Shown: in pieces, positions 19,001-25,464 of the stretch
Position numbering within the stretch: position 1 is the first letter of the stretch
How the letters are laid out: each line of letters starts with the position of its first letter
From: an uncultured Shewanella sp.
GTDB lineage: Bacteria; Pseudomonadota; Gammaproteobacteria; Enterobacterales; Shewanellaceae
Length of the DNA stretch: 35,311 nt
Direction of reading: 5' to 3'
Assembly: GCF_947497935.1 (NCBI RefSeq)
Contig: NZ_CANMIO010000028.1
Location: 1-35,311 of the forward strand
The notes under the pieces: model-generated
What the model was told of the DNA's origin: nothing
What the model saw: only the letters and a program-made list of their open reading frames with translations
Database searches by the model: none
Made by a program: the position numbers and the translations under genes

Positions 19001-22000
19001 ACTAGGACTCCAACCTTCACTCAACTCAATGATATATATAGGATCGCTGACATTACCTAGGTGGGCGGTTAAGGTCAGCCCGTCAACACTTAAGCTATAT
19101 TGAATATCGACGCCACCCGCTGTCAGCTTTGGCTGCAAAGCAGCTGTTGCAAATGACACCGCCGACACAGTATCGCTACCCACCAGCACATCGAATGTAC
19201 CGCTTTGGGTAATGGAGTCACTCACCAGTCCCCCTTCATCGAAGGAGAGCTGGGTGATATTAGCAAGCTCAGGTGAATCTCCATCACTCACATTCCAGGT
19301 TAACGTCCCCTGCCGTATATCGGTGCCATCGAGATCCATCGCAGTGACATCGGTAATAATTTCGAGCAAATTGGTGCCAATATGATCCAACGGCGCCGAC
19401 TGGGTAAAAATGGCATCGACACTCAGATCATCCCCAACATTGGTTGCTGTTAGCACGATAGTGAACACGGTAATCGGCGACGCTTCATCGGTGAAAGCCG
19501 TTAACGTTTTACCGTTATTCGAAAGAACAAACTTCAGCGCAATACCACTACTGGTTAGATTTTGATTTTGCAGATGAAAGGGAGTGAGTGCAGTAAAACG
19601 GATTGTGTCTGCCACTAAGGTATCTGAGCCAGCGGCAATACTGAAGGTTTTAAAGGTCACCAGTGGGCTGGCATCGATATCGCCCTCTTGGCTCGCACCT
19701 ATCACATCACTCATTTCACCCGATGCGCCATCACCTACGGTAAAAGTCGCATTTGCCGTTGCCACGCTGCCATCGGAATCCAACACCGTATAGGTCATCT
19801 CTGCAACTTGTGCTTGTGTGTTATCAAGATTTTCGGCGACGACCAAACTCCAACTACCATTGGATTGAATAGTAATAGTTCCTTGAGCCGTAGCAATAAT
19901 AGCTGGCATCGCAACTGACACAGGATAATCGACGCCATCATAGTGAACAGAGGTCAGTGTTAACGGCCCTTCGACTGTGTAATCGTTACCGAGTAAAGAG
20001 CCGACTGCAGCGGTATCCTCAATAACAAATTCATGATTGTCGAAAGCAAAGGGGCGGGCATCAAGAATATTGAGTACCGCGTAGGTAATAATTTCTTCGC
20101 GAGTGCCATCACTGTCGGTTTGCAGGCCACTTAAGCGAATGTAGCTCAATACGTTACTGTTATTCAGCTCATCCATCGGCTGGAACAAAGACACATTCAA
20201 GTCGGTTGCCGACAAGCTAGCAGTCATCACAACCTCATTATCGCCGAGGCGGATAAGCGTGAAAGACTGGCCATCTGCAGCAACATTGATGCTTAATGCC
20301 TGCCCCTCAGAGGTGAGAGTTAATAGTCTGCTCTGCTCCGCTGTTATGCTTAAAGTTGCATCAGGGATCTCGATAGGAATAGTGACACTGGTACTCGAGC
20401 TGATATTGAGTACAGCCTCATATAGCGAAGCAATCGCTGGTACAAATAGCGTAGGCATCGCATCGGTCGCACTATTACCCGATAGGTCGTCAACTTTGAC
20501 ATCGAGTGCCCATGAGTCTCGACGATTCAGCCCTACAACATCTAATCCCGTGAAGGACCAGCTACCATCCGCTTCAACAAGAGTGGTAAAGGTTAAGATG
20601 TTAGCCCCATCGCTCAGGGTCAGCTCGACTGTTTGTCCAGCCTCAACACCTGTGGTTATTCCGCTCAGTGAATTCTCAGCGCCATAGATGAACAACGCCG
20701 TATCAAAGCCATCTGGACCGGTATCGATATCGATACTAATTTGAGTATCGAGCATGGCATTGTTGCTACCGATTGCACTGTTACCCGCAACATCGACACT
20801 TTCCGCCCGTAGAGTCAGTTCACCATCGGCAAAAACCGATAAATCAACGCTCGAAACTTGCCAAGCGCCATTAGCAACAACGGTGTTAAAGGTTAAGGTT
20901 TTGCCATTGATATCAACCACAGTAACTACCACAGGTTGGCCGTCTTCAATATTGCTAACCGTGCCCGCGAGCGTCGCACTTGTCGACTCAGCCGCGTTGA
21001 TTAAGCCATTATCATCGACTATTTCGACGTTAATGCTCGCTAAGCTATCTTTATCGACGGCGACATTGGCCTCAACGATATTACCTGCAACATCGCTAGC
21101 ACTCGCGGTAAAGTCTAAACTGCCATCTGTTAGACTCGAAATATCCGCATCATCAATTTGCCAACGTCCACCGATAACCGTCGTGGTAAAGGTTAAAGCC
21201 TTACCATCTATATCCGTCACAGTAATAGTGACTCGCTGATTATCTTCAATCTCGGTGACGCCGCCCGACATATCCAGTACTAGCATCTCGCTGGCATTAA
21301 TGACGCTGTCGCTACCCGTTTCAACTTCAATGGTAATTGAAGCCAAGATATCTACGGCAATCGTATCGCTTGCAGTGGCGAAGTTACCCGCAAAATCTAT
21401 TAGTGAAACTGTCGCAGTCAAACGACCATCGGCAAAACCAGACAAATCAGCATCGGCAAGCTCCCATCCACCAGCTACGACAATTGTGGTGAAGCTACGT
21501 TCGTTACCTAATCCATCGCTAAAAACAATATTAACCGTTTGACCATCTTCAATATGACTCACGCTACCGCGTACATGGACGGCTTGTAGCTCTTCAACAT
21601 TTATCACATCATCATTATCGACGAACTCTATCGTCACCGAGGCGAGTGTATCCTTGATAATCGTATTACTGCCTGTTGCAATATTGCCTTCAAGATCTGA
21701 GGTCGTCGCCTTGAGCGTTAGCTCGCCTTCTGCAAGGGATGACAGGTCTACATCATCGACAATCCAAGTGCCATTACGAATAACACTGGTAAACGACAAG
21801 CTGTTCCCTTGACTATCGGTCACCGAAATCTCTACAGGTCTACCGTCTTCAACGTTGAAAACCTCACCAATGAGTGTGGACGCAAGCACCTCCTCCTGAT
21901 TGAGCAAGCCGTTATCATCAAGCGCTTCTATCGTGATGGTCGCAAGCGTATCTTTATAGGCTTGCTCTGTCGCACTAGCAGGGTTGCCCGCAATATCTAG

Positions 22001-23011
22001 CGCATCGACAGTAAAGGCCAGTGGTCCATCTGCAAGGCTTGAGAGATCTTTATCTACTAACTGCCATAATCCATTCACAACAGTCGTGCTAAAGGTAAGC
22101 TGCTGGCCATTAATATCTGTCACGGTCACCGTGAGTGCTTGGCCTTCTTCAATATTTTGAGCTGAGCCTTGCATATCGACACTTAGCACTTCCTGCTCAT
22201 TGATTACTGTGTCTTCGCCACTATTTACTTCTATCGAGATCTGCGCCAAGGTATCTTTAATACTGCTATCGAATCCGTCGGTGGCATCACCAGGGTAAGT
22301 TAAAGCGGTAATGGTGGCGGTGAGCAGCCCTTCGGCAAAAGATTGAAAATCTAAGTCATTAATTTGCCACGCTTGCTGCTGAACTATGACCTCAAAGCTT
22401 TGTTGTTGCCCGAGGCTATCTGTCACGATTAGCTCTAACAACTGTCCATCTGCAGCCTTAAGGGCTTGACCAGATAGCGTGACACTTGGGGTTTCAAATC
22501 GGTTGATGTAACCGTCAAGATCAACAAATTCAACAGTAAGAATGATGGGGGCGAAGGAGTCTTGTTGGTTAGCGCCAAACTGACTATCAGTCTCCTTAAT
22601 TAAACTGTCAGCTTGGGTGTTAAAGCCTGATTCAGCAATGACACTGTCGTTGTCTGATTGAACCAACTGATAAAAGAAGTTTAAACCTTGCTGCTCGCTA
22701 TTTGAGTCACTTTGAAGATTAGAACTAGTCTGATTATTTAACAGGGGATCCGAATCAGAGTCAGTTTTGTCACCTTCGCTACCGATAATCTTACTAACAT
22801 TCTGAGGAACGCTAACTCTGGTGCCATTTATAACACTATAGAATTCACCATTATCTGCCATCTCTAGCTGTTCGGGATTTAATGTGTAAGTGGGGATACC
22901 AGCCTGCATCTGATGAGGCAAGATCATCACCCACTGCCCATCAATGGTTACAGCCCAAAAAACTGCATCCAATTTCACATAATAAATCACCTTGGCACTT
23001 AGAGTCGGCAT
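13001..23011 (-). CDS. Giant type I-secreted repeat adhesin, 3336 residues, no RTX repeats
   Basis: First gene of the secretion operon, therefore the presumed cargo. Layout: residues 1-75 an unusual compact N-terminal segment (MPTLSAKVIYYVKLDAVFW...); 76-150 a Ser/Asp/Gln-rich linker; about 153-867 seven tandem Ig-like repeats of about 100 residues; 870-1115 cadherin-like segment; about 1119-1795 five divergent repeats that resemble the T1SS-143 type; about 1807-3235 about eleven 115-140-residue cadherin-like repeats marked by EDxxIxLDF and DxDGSE; 3236-3336 a charged, probably helical tail. Many DxDG-type calcium sites are visible and I saw no cysteine. Missing compared with LapA/BpfA: RTX nonapeptides, a TAAG-like LapG site, a LapA-type retention domain. 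AAGGA lies 9 nt before ATG 23011. Likely role is surface or biofilm adhesion; the ligand is unknown. Confidence 0.9.
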   Translation of the reverse strand: MPTLSAKVIYYVKLDAVFWAVTIDGQWVMILPHQMQAGIPTYTLNPEQLEMADNGEFYSVINGTRVSVPQNVSKIIGSEGDKTDSDSDPLLNNQTSSNLQSDSNSEQQGLNFFYQLVQSDNDSVIAESGFNTQADSLIKETDSQFGANQQDSFAPIILTVEFVDLDGYINRFETPSVTLSGQALKAADGQLLELIVTDSLGQQQSFEVIVQQQAWQINDLDFQSFAEGLLTATITALTYPGDATDGFDSSIKDTLAQISIEVNSGEDTVINEQEVLSVDMQGSAQNIEEGQALTVTVTDINGQQLTFSTTVVNGLWQLVDKDLSSLADGPLAFTVDALDIAGNPASATEQAYKDTLATITIEALDDNGLLNQEEVLASTLIGEVFNVEDGRPVEISVTDSQGNSLSFTSVIRNGTWIVDDVDLSSLAEGELTLKATTSDLEGNIATGSNTIIKDTLASVTIEFVDNDDVINVEELQAVHVRGSVSHIEDGQTVNIVFSDGLGNERSFTTIVVAGGWELADADLSGFADGRLTATVSLIDFAGNFATASDTIAVDILASITIEVETGSDSVINASEMLVLDMSGGVTEIEDNQRVTITVTDIDGKALTFTTTVIGGRWQIDDADISSLTDGSLDFTASASDVAGNIVEANVAVDKDSLASINVEIVDDNGLINAAESTSATLAGTVSNIEDGQPVVVTVVDINGKTLTFNTVVANGAWQVSSVDLSVFADGELTLRAESVDVAGNSAIGSNNAMLDTQISIDIDTGPDGFDTALFIYGAENSLSGITTGVEAGQTVELTLSDGANILTFTTLVEADGSWSFTGLDVVGLNRRDSWALDVKVDDLSGNSATDAMPTLFVPAIASLYEAVLNISSSTSVTIPIEIPDATLSITAEQSRLLTLTSEGQALSINVAADGQSFTLIRLGDNEVVMTASLSATDLNVSLFQPMDELNNSNVLSYIRLSGLQTDSDGTREEIITYAVLNILDARPFAFDNHEFVIEDTAAVGSLLGNDYTVEGPLTLTSVHYDGVDYPVSVAMPAIIATAQGTITIQSNGSWSLVVAENLDNTQAQVAEMTYTVLDSDGSVATANATFTVGDGASGEMSDVIGASQEGDIDASPLVTFKTFSIAAGSDTLVADTIRFTALTPFHLQNQNLTSSGIALKFVLSNNGKTLTAFTDEASPITVFTIVLTATNVGDDLSVDAIFTQSAPLDHIGTNLLEIITDVTAMDLDGTDIRQGTLTWNVSDGDSPELANITQLSFDEGGLVSDSITQSGTFDVLVGSDTVSAVSFATAALQPKLTAGGVDIQYSLSVDGLTLTAHLGNVSDPIYIIELSEGWSPSADSLNQNYDFTLYKAFDQTLSEDIDFGLLISDFDGDVSSAALTVTVLDADAATINDISLNVSENPSITAYDDSATGNFNVTASKDPIVDVSFSVVDGAEVKNAAGTTLTQNGSKLFWLVKDDGASVDAVTAEGKLVFTMRLPADVAIDPGQLATIALDFNLLGSIDHLGSADLFDTLKVAVYIRDSDNTVSSAEVTVDIYDGQNAILPDPLQLNINEGILTSTNPISTSQLLSTSAGSDSIAEIALTDSFSFGTYYSGTEKVILNTTANGDGWYVATRETGGEQVFQIRFNANGKVEFKQFRPFDHANADGENSLDLLFEVNAIDVDNDKSAAQTITVIVKDDIPEDTAKTLEFFEAVNEIYSVQMFNAAEQGADGAKVTGITYKGVSYAVGATIELFTDANPVAVKYGELVVDENGLATVTTFEFAYNELQFSEDVLLQITDADGDIATDTLTIIAKDAEGSINVFNTDFIEDTNTIFGVEARPGDIDESEFVVSMVFDAAALQGGILMLNDIEVPKNADGNYILSLFNGLLTEDPLTRIARPNGDLSYQPIDDGSDATASTAFVITINITGKPPVTTTVPITVESVADIPQWDADSEFTYAVNEDSEGFNIKLSATSKDETGSDPQGSETVTYVIDNISAGLTLTVIGVVITNGMSISQVQLDSLIATVGENLAGEFTFNIQAESTESDNKDTALSTLETVTIDVKPIADKPTLTTQNIRSDEDAPILLKAVIAGALTDNSGSEILSYELTLPDGWSIDAPSATVSGNVWTVLATEVDSGVAKLLPAADASSANLGEFAIAVRSFATETSQDGQDPADGIIHPNPNYSDVKHVTVTLTGVANDKPIINGDSNVWTIDNDTGVISNTVDFKEDQLIPLDFTIVTSDDDGSESLDLRISGLPDGVILVDGSGSPVNLPVVDFINNQPVYGVSATLLASLSLKPIEDFSGQVSFTIFAQSTELDGDSADYELTVNIEISPVIDANAASLATTSYGFEDQAIPLDFTPNLNADIDGSETITGLIIPFQGAGGFILTLDGSQVVVPVAGLDVSTLVDSTSPTLEALLNSGRLAVVPPEDADGSFSFDVSYQVTDTSATGTQVSEYVSTQLTVVVDAVVDISTHLVSEQPTLVSSDGSAIDLTGQVLFFDGDIDGSEVLDYLVIIVPSGDGWYVSHPNGAIDDGDGRWIIPVAGMTSDTVQEYALDLLAGATIISEFATGLEQITVETRVLDRDDPAIIKTNFFVRFGQDAPDSQATAVGTLQLTPVDAIEDTTIDFSGHLNQVLSPDSNDLISFRVLASDLPQGGYFSGSDVKAVYDATGENVIEYVFTSASLGSLKLHNISEDYAGELNIPIRIIATDSISGDTKIDDTQSLEIEITPVADGVSLNISNRIMLEDSPIPLGISLVFDDPDSTPTTGGSEQILFGDNTNPITITLLDGGSISDSTGLWSLKAGTTDTWEFTGNTMALLNLSLGLLEFVPTEHLSGDFRLRFSATSLDTASINGGDVTDQAPFENTFTIEVTPVTDAAELPANTQIVLGQEDNLIDLSGLDSASLGLIDQDGSEAIYLTVHGVPSGAVLYYQDGANLVQLPNEGTDGGSFNGSPTYSWSVTAAQLAGLVLQPPLDFSGDIPLSIQAITQELGTTDFVTSTANILVGVSPVADGIDVIAAPESLYTSIEDEVITIDLNAKISEFDGTEAISIKVVVTSADASALVDLEGVKVGSQFVSFSYDAGSDSYYAILEAVSPLTQIDLYPGELAFGTLDVQLELTSIDSATVLGSFQTDLSAAEILNFEVEITPEVDAPVWTQVGDVLATDINNVALDLGLSLQNPATNETGILTIYGVPETMTLSAGNKSGDKWLVDIDDVATLTVIGAQDGDILNLILDPTAVLGTDTANGIVETITVTVDVPPAAFSSFLAGPSSFAMPQREDSGIEPESMQPVEEGNKDEFEVSELSEAIKQSVRQVDELQYLKGSLNQDLEYAALPDDALSRLEDEMALLSQQP
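13004..13310 (-). other. Adhesin C-terminal tail, candidate export signal
   Basis: About 100 residues (3236-3336) after the last repeat: a short hydrophobic piece (AAFSSFLAGPSSFAMP), an acidic linker rich in Glu, then a predicted amphipathic helical run ending LEDEMALLSQQP. There are no GGxGxD repeats. Type I signals are C-terminal, so this is the likely secretion signal by position. Confidence 0.5.
13310..17590 (-). repeat. Cadherin-like ED-motif repeat array of the adhesin (about 11 units)
   Basis: Units of about 115-140 residues recur from about residue 1807 to 3235. Each opens with an ED motif (e.g. EDSPIPLGI, EDQAIPLDF, EDAPILLK), then DxDGSE..., a GLPxG turn, and closes with a hydrophobic strand leading into (I/V)xPVxD. 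Starts near residues 1807, 1940, 2055, 2207, 2330, 2465, 2607, 2727, 2873, 3010 and 3143; boundaries are by eye. Divergence between units is high at the DNA level. Confidence 0.7.
17625..19655 (-). repeat. T1SS-143-like repeat segment of the adhesin
   Basis: Five divergent units (starting near residues 1119, 1254, 1394, 1549 and 1689) share FxxxAGSDxVxxVxF, a central strand pair such as SLSVDGLTLTAH, a DHxG or FDxA turn and a closing DxDGDxxSxxLTVTVxD. The pattern resembles the T1SS-143 repeat known from giant Vibrio and Shewanella type I substrates. The name is from memory of the pattern. Confidence 0.6.
20410..22555 (-). repeat. Seven tandem Ig-like repeats of the adhesin
   Basis: Seven units of about 95-105 residues, residues about 153-867. 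The shared core is an INxxE opening, IEDGQxVxVTVTDxxG, LTFTTxVxxGxWQ, DxDLSSLADGxLT, DxAGN, then KDTLASITIE joining to the next unit. Units 2 to 6 are the most alike; the first and seventh are more diverged. This is the bacterial Ig-like layout used as stalk modules in BapA-like adhesins. Confidence 0.85.
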
Positions 23012-23374
23012 CTGAAAATATCCTTTTAACTTCAGTTACTACAGCATTTCGATAAACTATCGACGCTCTAGTACATATTGACTTTTGCAACCTTCTTTTA
23101 CAAGTTTAATACAGCGGATTAACTTAAGAGCTAAAGAGAGTACGACCAAGTTATATAGCCAAATAGTCATACCGAGATAAAAACAATAAATTTGAAGTCA
23201 AAACTAAAGAGCCGCAAGAATAGATAAGACATTAAAATCCCATCGATACAGACCTTTGTCTCTGTATTCGCCTAACTCTTACGAAGAAGCCGGTATGCAA
23301 CAAAGATTATTGTGCAGCGCAGAAAAAATTCATATCGAACATAATTATATAAGGTGTGATAAGGGGCTTAATCC
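23012..23374 (-). promoter_or_regulatory. Upstream region of the adhesin operon
   Basis: This 363-bp stretch lies between the LysR gene stop and the adhesin start, both on the minus strand, so it must hold the operon promoter unless read-through occurs. The ribosome site AAAAGGA is at 23027-23021. Small inverted repeats are CGATA/TATCG at 23050-23062 and ATACAGA/TCTGTAT at 23246-23267. I see no consensus promoter and no gene. Confidence 0.5.
23246..23267 (-). terminator. Possible terminator after the LysR gene or operator
   Basis: A 7-bp perfect inverted repeat (ATACAGA/TCTGTAT) with an 8-nt loop, followed on the minus strand after 6 nt by a short T-run. It could end the LysR transcript or be a protein-binding site. 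Confidence 0.3.
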
Positions 23375-24289
23375 CTAAAATTCGTCCCAATATGCAGACC
23401 CATCTCCAAGCTTTCCAATAATATAATCCAAAAACACTCTTACTTTTGCTGGCAAATAGTGGCGCTCAGGATAGATAGCATTCAGCTTTTTACTCGGCAT
23501 TGTATAGTCTTGAAATAAAGCAACTAGCTCACCCTTTTGAATTGCAGCTCCGGCAACAAATGTGGGGAGTCGCCCCGCTCCCATACCTGCAATAACAGCA
23601 TCTCTAAGTGCAGCGCTATTATTAACTCGATAGTTTCCTGCGACTTTGACCTTATGTTCACCACCATTTGAATCGTTAAACAGCCATACATCGGCATTAT
23701 TAGAATAGCTATAAAGTATGCAGTTTAGATCGGCCAATTGGGAGGGGGAGTTAAGGCGCTCTCGATGTTTTTGATAAAACGAGGGGGATACGCAAACAAC
23801 ACTATGTAAGGGGACTAAAAGTCGTGCGATTAAGTTTGAATCGGCTAAATCATCGGCGCGAATAGCCAGATCAAAGCCCTGCTCGATCAGATTTATTTCT
23901 CTATCGTCCATCACAAGATCAATCTTAATCTCTGGGTAACGATCAATAAACTCAGGGATAAAAGATGCCAAATGCATTTGCCCTATCGTCATCGGAACTT
24001 GAATTTTTAACAAGCCTTTAGGTTCGCCTTGTAGTTCACTCACCGCATCTTCAGCCTGCTTTGCCGCACGATTGGCTTGCGACGCATATTGATAGTAGCG
24101 TTCTCCGGCTTCAGTCAGACTAAGCTTGCGGGTAGAGCGATAAAACAAACGTGACCCAAGCTGCTGCTCTAATTGAGTGATGCGTTTGCTTACTGCTGAC
24201 TTTGAAATACCCAACACACGAGCCGCCCTCGAAAAACCAGCACTATCAGCTACAGCAACAAAAATCGGGATCGCATTAAAAGAGTCCAT
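23375..24289 (-). CDS. LysR-family transcriptional regulator
   Basis: A 304-residue LysR-type regulator. The N-terminal winged helix-turn-helix (residues 1-62) reads FSRAARVLGISKSAVSKRITQLEQQLG followed by RLFYRSTRKLSLTEAG, which is typical. The rest is the two-lobed effector-binding domain, with IPEFIDRYPEIKIDLVM and DLAIRADDL of the DsdC/AaeR-like subgroup. It is transcribed divergently from the VOC gene at 24423, the usual layout for a LysR regulator and its target, and the shared gap contains a 12-bp perfect palindrome. The effector is unknown. The giant adhesin gene lies downstream in the same direction but 363 bp away, so a regulatory link is only a possibility. Confidence 0.93.
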   Translation of the reverse strand: MDSFNAIPIFVAVADSAGFSRAARVLGISKSAVSKRITQLEQQLGSRLFYRSTRKLSLTEAGERYYQYASQANRAAKQAEDAVSELQGEPKGLLKIQVPMTIGQMHLASFIPEFIDRYPEIKIDLVMDDREINLIEQGFDLAIRADDLADSNLIARLLVPLHSVVCVSPSFYQKHRERLNSPSQLADLNCILYSYSNNADVWLFNDSNGGEHKVKVAGNYRVNNSAALRDAVIAGMGAGRLPTFVAGAAIQKGELVALFQDYTMPSKKLNAIYPERHYLPAKVRVFLDYIIGKLGDGSAYWDEF

Positions 24290-24307
24290 TTATTAACTCT
24301 GCTCATG

Positions 24308-24324
24308 GTTGAGAAAAACTCAAC
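24308..24324. promoter_or_regulatory. Inverted repeat in the LysR/VOC intergenic region
   Basis: GTTGAG and CTCAAC are perfectly inverted around five A, 19 nt upstream of the LysR start. It could be an autoregulatory site or a leader hairpin. Confidence 0.3.
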
Positions 24325-24380
24325 TCTGAGTCTACTTGTTAGCATATTGTTTATCAAATTCGTTAATTTAAAGTAATACC

Positions 24381-24392
24381 ATCAAATTTGAT
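24381..24392. promoter_or_regulatory. Candidate LysR operator, ATCAAATTTGAT
   Basis: A perfect 12-bp palindrome lies 30 nt upstream of the VOC start. Its left half recurs as ATCAAATTCG at 24353-24362. A strong site plus a weaker site between divergent genes is typical of LysR control. Confidence 0.45.
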
Positions 24393-24422
24393 ACCGCTAT
24401 CAACAGTAACAAAGAGGTGTTT

Positions 24423-24884
24423 ATGGTGCGCTTAGAGCATGTAAATTTAGTCGTAAAAGATATCCCACCTACATTGGCATTTTTGCTAACGGCCTTTCCA
24501 GAGTGGCGTATACGTGGTGAAGGAGAGATGAGCTGGGGAAGCGCAGAACACCCATCGAGCCGGCATTGGCTACACGTTGGTGATGATGACTACTACCTCA
24601 CTCTAAACGATGGCGCTGTTGGGGAGATAAGAGATGTAAAAGGTATTGAACCCGGTGTCGCCCACATAGGCTTTGTCGTCGATGATCTACAAGCTGTAAT
24701 AGATAGGCTATCGGCTAAAGGATTTAGCCTTGATATAAAAGGACGCTTACATCCGTTTCGACAAACCGTGTACTACAACGACCCCGCAGGCTTTCAGTTT
24801 GAGTTTTTACAATATTCTAGCGATAAGCCTGCCGAGAAAAATATGTATGGTGGCGAGTCCGGCGAATTGCAGAAGAAAAACTAA
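24423..24884 (+). CDS. VOC-superfamily (glyoxalase/dioxygenase-like) protein
   Basis: A 153-residue protein of the vicinal oxygen chelate fold. Two beta-alpha-beta-beta-beta modules are visible: residues 1-62 beginning LEHVNLVVKD and 78-130 beginning VAHIGFVVDD. Candidate metal ligands are His6, His81 and Glu128 (FEFLQY), the usual spacing in glyoxalase-like enzymes. ATG 24423 is chosen over GTG 24417 because AGAGG (24413-24417) is then 5 nt away. The substrate is unknown; possibilities include glyoxalase, fosfomycin-type transferase or dioxygenase activity. It precedes an NTF2-like gene by 31 nt and is probably controlled by the divergent LysR regulator. Confidence 0.85.
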   Translation: MVRLEHVNLVVKDIPPTLAFLLTAFPEWRIRGEGEMSWGSAEHPSSRHWLHVGDDDYYLTLNDGAVGEIRDVKGIEPGVAHIGFVVDDLQAVIDRLSAKGFSLDIKGRLHPFRQTVYYNDPAGFQFEFLQYSSDKPAEKNMYGGESGELQKKN

Positions 24885-24915
24885 GGTTTGTATTTTTAGC
24901 TATAGGGAAAGCAAG

Positions 24916-25296
24916 ATGAACACTCAAGAAATCAATGTTTTGGTACAGAAACTGTATCAGGCCGTGGATAACAAAGACCTCGATTATCTAGATAACAATT
25001 TGGCCAATCAAGTCCGTTTCCGTCTTGGTAATAACCCCGTTGTCACAGACAAATCTGAAATTTTGCAGGGGAATAAACAGTTTTTCTCCAGTATAGAGTC
25101 GATGAGGCACAGTATAGAAGACGTTGTTTATCAGCTCTGTGATAGCTCAGGTACGATTAAGGCAAGCTGCTATGGCACTGTAAATTATGTTCGCTTGGAT
25201 GGGAGCGAATACTCTGCAGTATTCTCAACGTTTTTAACAGTGCAAAACGGCCTGATTACGGATTACTTAATCTTTGCCGATCTATCGGGTTTGTAA
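24916..25296 (+). CDS. NTF2/SnoaL-like small protein
   Basis: A 126-residue protein that fits the nuclear transport factor 2-like fold: an N-terminal helix pair (QEINVLVQKLYQAVDNKDLDYLDNNLA), then strands with FRLGNNPVVTDKSEILQGNKQFF and a C-terminal VNYVRLDGSEY...FSTFLTVQNGLITDYLIFADLS. SnoaL-like members are small isomerases, cyclases or ligand-binding proteins. ATG 24916 has a GGGAAAG ribosome site nearby; an earlier in-frame ATG at 24799 overlaps the VOC gene and adds an unlikely leader. The pairing with a VOC protein suggests a small-molecule detoxification or catabolic step. The substrate cannot be told. Confidence 0.75.
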   Translation: MNTQEINVLVQKLYQAVDNKDLDYLDNNLANQVRFRLGNNPVVTDKSEILQGNKQFFSSIESMRHSIEDVVYQLCDSSGTIKASCYGTVNYVRLDGSEYSAVFSTFLTVQNGLITDYLIFADLSGL

Positions 25297-25321
25297 AAGG
25301 CTCGCCCTTCGCCAGCTTGAA

Positions 25322-25373
25322 GTCAGCTAAATGCTCCCAAAACTAGCGCGATCAAGAAGATTGCTTAGCTGAC
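25322..25373 (+). terminator. Long-loop inverted repeat after the NTF2-like gene
   Basis: GTCAGCTAA (25322-25330) and TTAGCTGAC (25365-25373) are perfect 9-bp arms around a 34-nt loop. There is no T-run, so terminator function is uncertain. Confidence 0.3.
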
Positions 25374-25400
25374 AAATAAGAATAAGGCGATTATTAATTC

Positions 25401-25446
25401 AGTGAAGACAATTTATTTCATTTTTAAATTTAAGATTGTCTTCGCT
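25401..25446. terminator. Candidate terminator between convergent genes
   Basis: GAAGACAAT (25404-25412) pairs with ATTGTCTTC (25435-25443); with one G-T pair the stem extends to 12 bp. The AT-rich loop is 22 nt. It lies between the ends at 25296 and 25465 and could stop transcription from either side. Confidence 0.45.
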
Positions 25447-25464
25447 TTAATTTGACAAAATAAC

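Noticed and set aside
13082..22000. Many plus-strand frames of 60-160 codons opposite the adhesin gene
   Set aside because: They are antisense to a repetitive gene with strong codon bias; their Ser/Thr/Ala/Val-rich translations mirror the repeats and have no ribosome sites.
13004..23011. RTX nonapeptides or a TAAG-type LapG site in the adhesin
   Set aside because: I looked for GGxGxD-type repeats near the C-terminus and TAAG/PAAG near the N-terminus and did not find them; DxDG motifs belong to the Ig/cadherin-like repeats.
24799..24915. Upstream start of the NTF2-like protein
   Set aside because: It overlaps the VOC gene out of frame and adds a leader unlike the family; ATG 24916 begins at the expected first helix.
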